Assembly (NCBI GenBank): GCA_947303255.1 | Contig: CAMYXL010000015.1 | Location: 1 to 47,485, forward strand | Origin: an uncultured Clostridia bacterium | GTDB taxonomy: Bacteria; Bacillota; Clostridia; Saccharofermentanales; Saccharofermentanaceae | Length of the DNA stretch: 47,485 nt | Direction of reading: 5' to 3' | Shown here: one piece after another, positions 42,670 through 47,485 of the stretch | How positions within the stretch are numbered: position 1 is the first letter of the stretch | How the letters are laid out: each line of letters starts with the position of its first letter | Program-made: the position numbers and the translations under genes | The notes under the pieces: generated by a model | What the model was told of the DNA's origin: nothing | The model's input: the letters and a program-made list of their open reading frames with translations, nothing else | Database searches by the model: none

Positions 42670-44739
42670 ATGGGTAAGATCCTTAAGAACAGATATGAAT
42701 TGCTGACAGAACTCGGCCACGGCGGAATGAGCACCGTCTATTTGGCACGAGATATGAACCTGGGCTCCTACTGGGCTGTTAAGCAGATGAAGAATAACGC
42801 TTCCAATGAGCTTTTTGCTTTTAAGCAAGAGGTCGAGTTGTTGGCGGGATTAAGTCACCCTGATATACCTAGGATCGTAGACCGTATCGAGGACATGGAT
42901 GACTATTACGTTGTTATGGATTTTGTTGACGGAGTCTCATTGAGCAAACGCTTCATGACCGAAGGTCCCGTTGATGAGGAGACCCTGATAAATTGGAGCA
43001 AGATGCTTTGTTCCATACTTCAGTATCTTCATACAGTTCGCGAAAACCCTATCGTCTACAGAGATATGAAACCGGATAATATAATCCTGTCTCAGTCAGG
43101 CAGAGTTAAGCTTATCGACTTCGGTATCGCAAAAGAATGCGTCCGCGGGACTGTCGATAAAGGAGAGTGTTACGGTACCAGAGGATATGCTGCGCCTGAA
43201 CAGTATAAGAGCGGAAGTAATATCCTTGATGAACGTACCGATATCTATAGTCTCGGCTGTACCATGTTTTATATCATAACAGGTCAGGTTCCGGGAAAAG
43301 CTCCTAATGCGTGCCCGCCTGTAAGGACTATCAATCCTAATCTGTCTGAAGGAATCCAGTTCATCATTGCCAAGGCCACCCAGGACGAACCAGCTGACAG
43401 ATATCAATCATGTGATGAGATGATAAATGACCTCGATCACATAACCGAGCTTTCGTATGAGTATAAGGAGACCATGCGAAAAAGACTTCTCTCATTTTGT
43501 CTCTGTGTACTCTTTACGATAGTTTTCGCGGGAGTCAGTGTTGTCGGATATATAAGGATCCAGGATGATCATGCCAACAAATTCCAGATTGCATACAACA
43601 AGGGATTCAGCCTGGAAAGATTGGGAAGTTACGATGATGCAGCTGAGTACTATACACAGGCGATCACCTATAATGACAGCGACTATAATACATACGTAAA
43701 GCTGTTCAATGCTCTTCTTCCTCACAGCAATACAGATGATTATTCTGAGAAGACTAAACTCGCGATCGATCAGATGACCGGTGCATATATCGACAACTCC
43801 AGTTCTGCGATGTACAAAGATCCGAGACTGATGTTCCTCGTCGGCAAGAAATGTATCGAGGTTAACGAGATCAGCTATACCCTGAAGGCATCCGAGTATT
43901 TCTCACTTATCAAAGATAGCTCTCTTTATAAGTCCGGTCAGTACTCATTTGTTAACCTGGATCAGTATAGTCTGATCGCAGAATCCATGGCAAATACGAT
44001 CGACTCACAGGACTTCGGAAGTCTTGAAGATGCTTTGGAAGAATTGGAGGAGAGCAATAAATCAAGCAGGATATCCGTAGAAGATAAACTTCAGAATTAC
44101 TACACGATGATCCTCATCTATTGCACATATCCGACAAATCTCAATAACTCTTACGAGAAGATACAGGAACTCGGAACGGAAGCATATGATCTCATCACCG
44201 TGAATATGGATAACGAAGACTTCGAGTTTAACAGCATCTATCCTTTGTATGAGATGCTTGCTATCGGAAATTATAATGCAGGATTGACTTCCACGGATGA
44301 GACCATGATCCAATACTATAAGCAATCCATAGAGTGGTTTGAGCGCCTTGAGAGTCTTTATTTCATCACTAATAACGACCTTTACATCAAGAAGGCTAAC
44401 GCTTATGAGAAGATGTTCTCTTACATGAACCGTGGCTTAAATGCCGGAGAAGCATCTGAAGAATCAATTCAGCTTCTCAGATCTGCTATAAGTATCTATG
44501 GAACGATCAACAGAAAAGATCCTGATTTCCTCATGTGCAGGATCAAGCTGGGTTTCGCATATGCTGAACTTGCCAACGCGACCAATGATGAGGCTGAGAT
44601 ATCCAAAGCTCTGGAATACTACGATGAACTTAGGACAGATATCGAGACGAATTATCTGTCAGATCTCAGTACCACGGAAGCATTCCAGTGGAGTTCCCTC
44701 ACTGATCTTATGACCAACTACGGATTTATCGAAGAGTAA
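42670..44739 (+). CDS. Transmembrane Ser/Thr protein kinase with helical outside domain
   Basis: 689 residues. The N-terminal kinase (about 8-260) has the Gly loop ELGHGGMSTVY, Lys38 in WAVKQM, Glu54, the catalytic loop YRDMKPDN (Asp132, Lys134, Asn137), DFG at 150-152 and APE at 175-177. All catalytic residues are kept, so it should be active. A membrane helix (about 272-295) joins a 395-residue outside domain of TPR-like helices (AYNKGFSLERLGSYDDAAEYYTQA in two parts). PASTA repeats, the usual sensor in Bacillota, are absent. Kinase-helix-TPR order is also the layout of EssB/YukC, whose kinase part is dead, so this may be an active relative or replacement. It starts seven bases after the surface-protein gene. 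Confidence 0.93.
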   Translation: MGKILKNRYELLTELGHGGMSTVYLARDMNLGSYWAVKQMKNNASNELFAFKQEVELLAGLSHPDIPRIVDRIEDMDDYYVVMDFVDGVSLSKRFMTEGPVDEETLINWSKMLCSILQYLHTVRENPIVYRDMKPDNIILSQSGRVKLIDFGIAKECVRGTVDKGECYGTRGYAAPEQYKSGSNILDERTDIYSLGCTMFYIITGQVPGKAPNACPPVRTINPNLSEGIQFIIAKATQDEPADRYQSCDEMINDLDHITELSYEYKETMRKRLLSFCLCVLFTIVFAGVSVVGYIRIQDDHANKFQIAYNKGFSLERLGSYDDAAEYYTQAITYNDSDYNTYVKLFNALLPHSNTDDYSEKTKLAIDQMTGAYIDNSSSAMYKDPRLMFLVGKKCIEVNEISYTLKASEYFSLIKDSSLYKSGQYSFVNLDQYSLIAESMANTIDSQDFGSLEDALEELEESNKSSRISVEDKLQNYYTMILIYCTYPTNLNNSYEKIQELGTEAYDLITVNMDNEDFEFNSIYPLYEMLAIGNYNAGLTSTDETMIQYYKQSIEWFERLESLYFITNNDLYIKKANAYEKMFSYMNRGLNAGEASEESIQLLRSAISIYGTINRKDPDFLMCRIKLGFAYAELANATNDEAEISKALEYYDELRTDIETNYLSDLSTTEAFQWSSLTDLMTNYGFIEE

Positions 44740-44751
44740 TCTTTGATTCCG

Positions 44752-46542
44752 TTAATTATTTCTATCTTCCTGGACTCGCGCATAGATATCTTCAAAAGCT
44801 TCGTCAAAAAGTTTACTGGATCCAGTGAATACACTTCGAGTTGGTTTCAGATCAATGTCATACACTCGAAGAGCAAAACTCTCAGCAAAGAACTCAGTCG
44901 TATAATGACCATTAAGAGTTCTATCTTTTCCTTCCTCGTTATAAAACCAATAATCGTAGTTTTGTAATGCGTCATGCAGCTCATCTGCACTCTTGATATT
45001 TGAAGTACTTATAGAATCACCATTGAGCAGTTTCCTTTCAGAATTAAGTGAGTGTCCGCCCATCGCACCAATCTGATTATTAGATTGACCTCCCGAGATA
45101 TCATCTATTATTCCTTTCTCAGGAGTACCATTTGCCAAGCCATGATGTCCCTTTGTATCATATACATCTGGGTTACTTGGATCATAGATATATTCTCTAT
45201 AGCCATAGTAATCTCTTAGTGAATCAAAAGCTTTTATCTGCCTTGGACTCCAATCATCGGGCAGATACTTTTTGTACAGATTCGAGTCAGTGACAGTAGA
45301 AACATTAACATTTTCCGGACTGAGGATAAAATCAATTACAGAATTTCTTTCCTCCTTAGACATATCGTAATATCCCATGTAGATCAACTTGCCGACCATA
45401 TGATTTCTTAGATCGTCGGTGAGCTGCTTTCTGAACAAATCAGAATAATTATACATGTCTGATCCATCTTCACCCTTCATGTCTTCAAAGGAATAGTCAT
45501 CTATAAAATGTCCCATTTCATGGGTAAATGAACCATCATTTTTGAGTGAATGATCTGCATCCTCAGTCATGACAATATTTAAGGTTTTACCGCATCTGTT
45601 TGATGTCTCTCCCGGAGCGAGAACATGAAGCTCAGCCTTTGGCAGATAATATAAGATAACGTCTCTGTACTTCGGTTCATCCGTGTACAAAACATACTTA
45701 ATGCAATTAGCCGTAAAGATCTCGTCTTCATTACCTCCGTCATAGATTTTTCTGAAAAAGGTATCAGTTGTCGCTTTAGCTTTCGGATTAAGTATCTCGA
45801 ACGAATCAATGCAATTCTGTATTGTTATTTCCGGAAGCTTTCTAACATCGTCATCTGGTCCAAAACGCAATTCAACATAATGCTCATGGAGATTAGTGAA
45901 TATCTCTCTTTCCTTCTGTGACAAAACAAAATGTCTGCCCTGGAACAAAACTAAATAGTGAGAATACATTTCGTCAAACATATCCTTATCCGCTGTAGAA
46001 AATGTCTCATGCTTTTTTAGCATATCGTTGAACTTGTTTACACATCTAACAGCAACCGAATCACTGATAATATCATTATTAACTTCCAACTCAATGATCT
46101 TCTTCCAAATTTCATTACTCACTGAGTTGCACTTTGCCTTGTTGACTCCGGCATTCTGTATGGTGACTGACGTTACTTTCTTGCCATTATACTCTTTAAC
46201 TTCTTTTATTGCGTTATCTATCCTGACCATTGCACTGTTAGCTTCATTGAGTATTTCATTTATTTTCTTGGCAATAGACATAATTGTTGAAGATGTGTTT
46301 TCAACATTGGTATAGTACTGAGTCGCTGCACTTACGAAATCTCTTGTCTTATTCTTGACAGCTTCGATCTGTTTTTCTGCCAAATCCGCAACATCCGAAC
46401 AAGATGTTCTAAGATTAATATGTTCTTGAGCAACATCGATACTGTTTATGCGATCCTTATAATGGCAATCACTGACAGATCTGCTTACTCCATATGCTGC
46501 AAATTTAACATCATCTCTGTATTTTAATCCGTAATAACGCAT
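44752..46542 (-). CDS. Type VII effector 3: anthrax lethal factor-like zinc metalloprotease
   Basis: 596 residues, no signal peptide. Residues 1-120 are the helical targeting region (MRYYGLKYRDDVKFAAYG). The C-terminal half carries HEMGH at 341-345 in THEMGHFIDDYSF and, about 205 residues later, TTEFFAESFALRV with Glu550 and Glu554. Anthrax lethal factor (peptidase M34/ATLF) has HEFGHAVDDY and EAEFFAEAF in the same order and roles: two His, catalytic Glu, and a Glu third zinc ligand. Lethal factor cuts host MAP kinase kinases. The spacing here is longer, so it is a relative, not an orthologue. The stop is 12 bases from the convergent kinase stop and no immunity gene follows. Confidence 0.85.
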   Translation of the reverse strand: MRYYGLKYRDDVKFAAYGVSRSVSDCHYKDRINSIDVAQEHINLRTSCSDVADLAEKQIEAVKNKTRDFVSAATQYYTNVENTSSTIMSIAKKINEILNEANSAMVRIDNAIKEVKEYNGKKVTSVTIQNAGVNKAKCNSVSNEIWKKIIELEVNNDIISDSVAVRCVNKFNDMLKKHETFSTADKDMFDEMYSHYLVLFQGRHFVLSQKEREIFTNLHEHYVELRFGPDDDVRKLPEITIQNCIDSFEILNPKAKATTDTFFRKIYDGGNEDEIFTANCIKYVLYTDEPKYRDVILYYLPKAELHVLAPGETSNRCGKTLNIVMTEDADHSLKNDGSFTHEMGHFIDDYSFEDMKGEDGSDMYNYSDLFRKQLTDDLRNHMVGKLIYMGYYDMSKEERNSVIDFILSPENVNVSTVTDSNLYKKYLPDDWSPRQIKAFDSLRDYYGYREYIYDPSNPDVYDTKGHHGLANGTPEKGIIDDISGGQSNNQIGAMGGHSLNSERKLLNGDSISTSNIKSADELHDALQNYDYWFYNEEGKDRTLNGHYTTEFFAESFALRVYDIDLKPTRSVFTGSSKLFDEAFEDIYARVQEDRNN

Positions 46543-46569
46543 ACTCTTATCTCACATTGTTTTTTGCAA

Positions 46570-46830
46570 TTACATCTTATTATCTGCTTCACACTTTTCG
46601 ATGCTGGCAGATGCCTTCATTAGATAACTGGAAGTTGAACTGTAGACATTGTTTAAGTTCTTACAAAACTTGTTATATGAACTAAAACACTTGTTTAATT
46701 CCTCAATAGCTTTTCCCTTCGAATTTGAGAGTTCCTCTGTTCTTTCGGTGACCTTGTTAATCCCGCACTCACTTCGGAATTTCAAAGACTGAGTTGCAAA
46801 TTTAAATCTATCTACAGATATCATAGTCAT
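46570..46830 (-). CDS. Effector partner protein, family C (module 3)
   Basis: 86 residues, helical. It shares SNSKGKAIEELNKCFSSY and YSSTSSYLMKASASIEKCE with module 2 (about half identical over this part by eye). GGGAGAGTGA precedes the ATG and overlaps the end of partner B3 by four bases. The effector begins 27 bases downstream. Confidence 0.75.
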   Translation of the reverse strand: MTMISVDRFKFATQSLKFRSECGINKVTERTEELSNSKGKAIEELNKCFSSYNKFCKNLNNVYSSTSSYLMKASASIEKCEADNKM

Positions 46831-47147
46831 TCACTCTCCCTTATAGTTCGCGCCAATTCATCTTCTTTGTCGATTATGTCGGTTTGGATTATATGCATCA
46901 GATTGTCGATCATCAAATCTGCCTCCTCCATAACTCCATAGATATCATTCATCTGTACGATCAGTTCATCGATTACACCGTGAACTGTACAGGAATCGTC
47001 TGCTTTGAATCCCTCTTCTCTGACGAGCTTCAAGCGATCTATATATTCCTGCATTGCACCTTTCGTACGAGGAGCTTGTCGGCTGCCTATCCTTCTATAT
47101 CCGGAAATTTCATTTTCGTCTAAATCTGTTATATCTATTTCACCCAT
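46827..47147 (-). CDS. Effector partner protein, family B (module 3)
   Basis: 106 residues, acidic and helical, with SCTVHGVIDELIVQMNDIYG, then ADLMIDNLMHIIQTDIIDKE and DELARTI. It is the closest relative of the module 2 copy. GGGGAGAT lies seven bases before the ATG. It overlaps partner C3 by four bases, so the two are translationally coupled. Confidence 0.75.
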   Translation of the reverse strand: MGEIDITDLDENEISGYRRIGSRQAPRTKGAMQEYIDRLKLVREEGFKADDSCTVHGVIDELIVQMNDIYGVMEEADLMIDNLMHIIQTDIIDKEDELARTIRESE

Positions 47148-47165
47148 TTTATATATCTCCCCAAT

Positions 47166-47407
47166 TTACATACTATTGCTGATCTGTCCTATGGCATGAT
47201 CGAACTCATCGCTGTAATCATTACGGCTTAAATATTTAGATATCTGCTCACGATAACTATCCAACAGGAGAGAAGTCGGATCCAACTTACCGAGTTCACG
47301 ATAAAAAGTATCTATATCATCGTTGTATTTATTCTTGCTGGTCCTTGTTGCGGTCATTAGCGAATTGAGCTTTTATCGCTCGATCCTGTACTGTAAGATT
47401 GATCCAT
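47166..47407 (-). pseudogene. Effector partner protein, family A (module 3), apparent frameshift
   Basis: The conserved family A domain is read as KLNSLMTATRTSKNKYNDDI onward to ISNSM, but in that frame an in-frame TAA precedes KLNS. An ATG at 47407 opens the preceding frame as MDQSYSTGSSDKSSIR and stops at TAA, 16 codons in all. The two frames join if one A is added to the AAAA run (plus-strand TTTT at 47371-47374), giving MDQSYSTGSSDK-KLNSLMTATR, which matches the Ser-rich head plus QLQNLASVTR of module 2. Alternatively the 63-residue part starts at the ATG at 47357 through TAATG coupling. Sequencing error, real mutation or programmed slippage cannot be told apart here. Confidence 0.55.
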
Positions 47408-47468
47408 TGTCGTTTCCCGTATATTCCTCTTAGGATTTCTCCTTTCAGGTCAGTCACCACATAGGAGC

Positions 47469-47482
47469 TGTGCATATGCACA
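47469..47482. other. 14-base perfect palindrome at right edge
   Basis: TGTGCATATGCACA reads the same on both strands. It is upstream of module 3 and could be an operator, but it is close to the window end and no promoter is visible beside it. Confidence 0.3.
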
Positions 47483-47485
47483 AGG

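Noticed and set aside
18195..46542. Calling the effectors LXG toxins
   Set aside because: The N-terminal regions are similar in length and helicity, but I could not find a clear LXG motif, so only a type VII effector label is used.
47329..47485. Open minus-strand frame running to the window edge, ending in QFANDRNKDQQE
   Set aside because: It overlaps both frames of partner A3, which have clear family homology. It might be the tail of an upstream gene, but nothing in it is recognised.
1..47485. CRISPR arrays, tRNA, rRNA, insertion sequences, prophage genes
   Set aside because: No regular short repeats with spacers, cloverleaf-like ends, transposase motifs or phage genes were seen on either strand.

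Overview
The window reads as chromosomal DNA from a low-to-mid GC Bacillota of class Clostridia, probably a fibre-degrading gut or rumen anaerobe. The evidence is the hprK-murB-rapZ-whiA order, a GH94 phosphorylase, consensus SigA promoters, AGGAGG ribosome sites and a type VIIb (ESX-like) secretion locus. No rRNA, tRNA, CRISPR array or insertion sequence was recognised.

Left third (1-15,990), all minus strand: a truncated secreted protein; a pair of very small genes behind a hairpin that covers a ribosome site; a mixed housekeeping run reading PQQ-propeller membrane protein, hypothetical, membrane protein, uridine-kinase-like, metA, nnrD, alr from a good promoter at 8,814-8,842; then hprK-murB-rapZ-whiA, which lacks the yvcK usually found there; then a GH94 phosphorylase with a promoter, a palindrome at the start site and a terminator. 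A hairpin-rich spacer (15,600-15,990) separates this from the secretion region.

Centre and right (15,991-47,485): an unusual type VIIb locus. The minus-strand core run is an FHA protein with an EssB/YukC-like N-terminus, a PP2C phosphatase, a TadZ/MinD-like protein, EsaB/YukD, EssC, then effector module 1. esxA (WXG100) has its own promoter and is followed by a terminator, then effector module 2. A divergent plus-strand operon (37,304-44,739) encodes a small membrane protein with three TEIL motifs, a 1,685-residue surface protein with tandem Ig-like repeats, and a transmembrane Ser/Thr kinase with a helical outside domain. Effector module 3 closes the window.

The most striking structure is a repeated cassette: three different small helical proteins (families A, B and C, always in that order) directly upstream of large effectors. 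Module 1 carries two paralogous CHAP-domain proteins, module 2 a large effector of unknown activity followed by a lipoprotein, and module 3 a zinc metalloprotease whose HEMGH and EFFAESF motifs resemble anthrax lethal factor. All four effectors share a helical N-terminal region of about 120 residues that is presumably the secretion domain. Canonical EsaA, EssA and EssB genes are not visible. A kinase, a phosphatase, a phosphothreonine-reader (FHA) protein and a TEIL-tailed membrane protein flank EssC, so the machine may be assembled or gated by Thr phosphorylation. Modules 2 and 3 are AT-richer than module 1 and the housekeeping genes, as expected if effector cassettes are exchanged. Functions are inferred from motifs and context; no database search was run.
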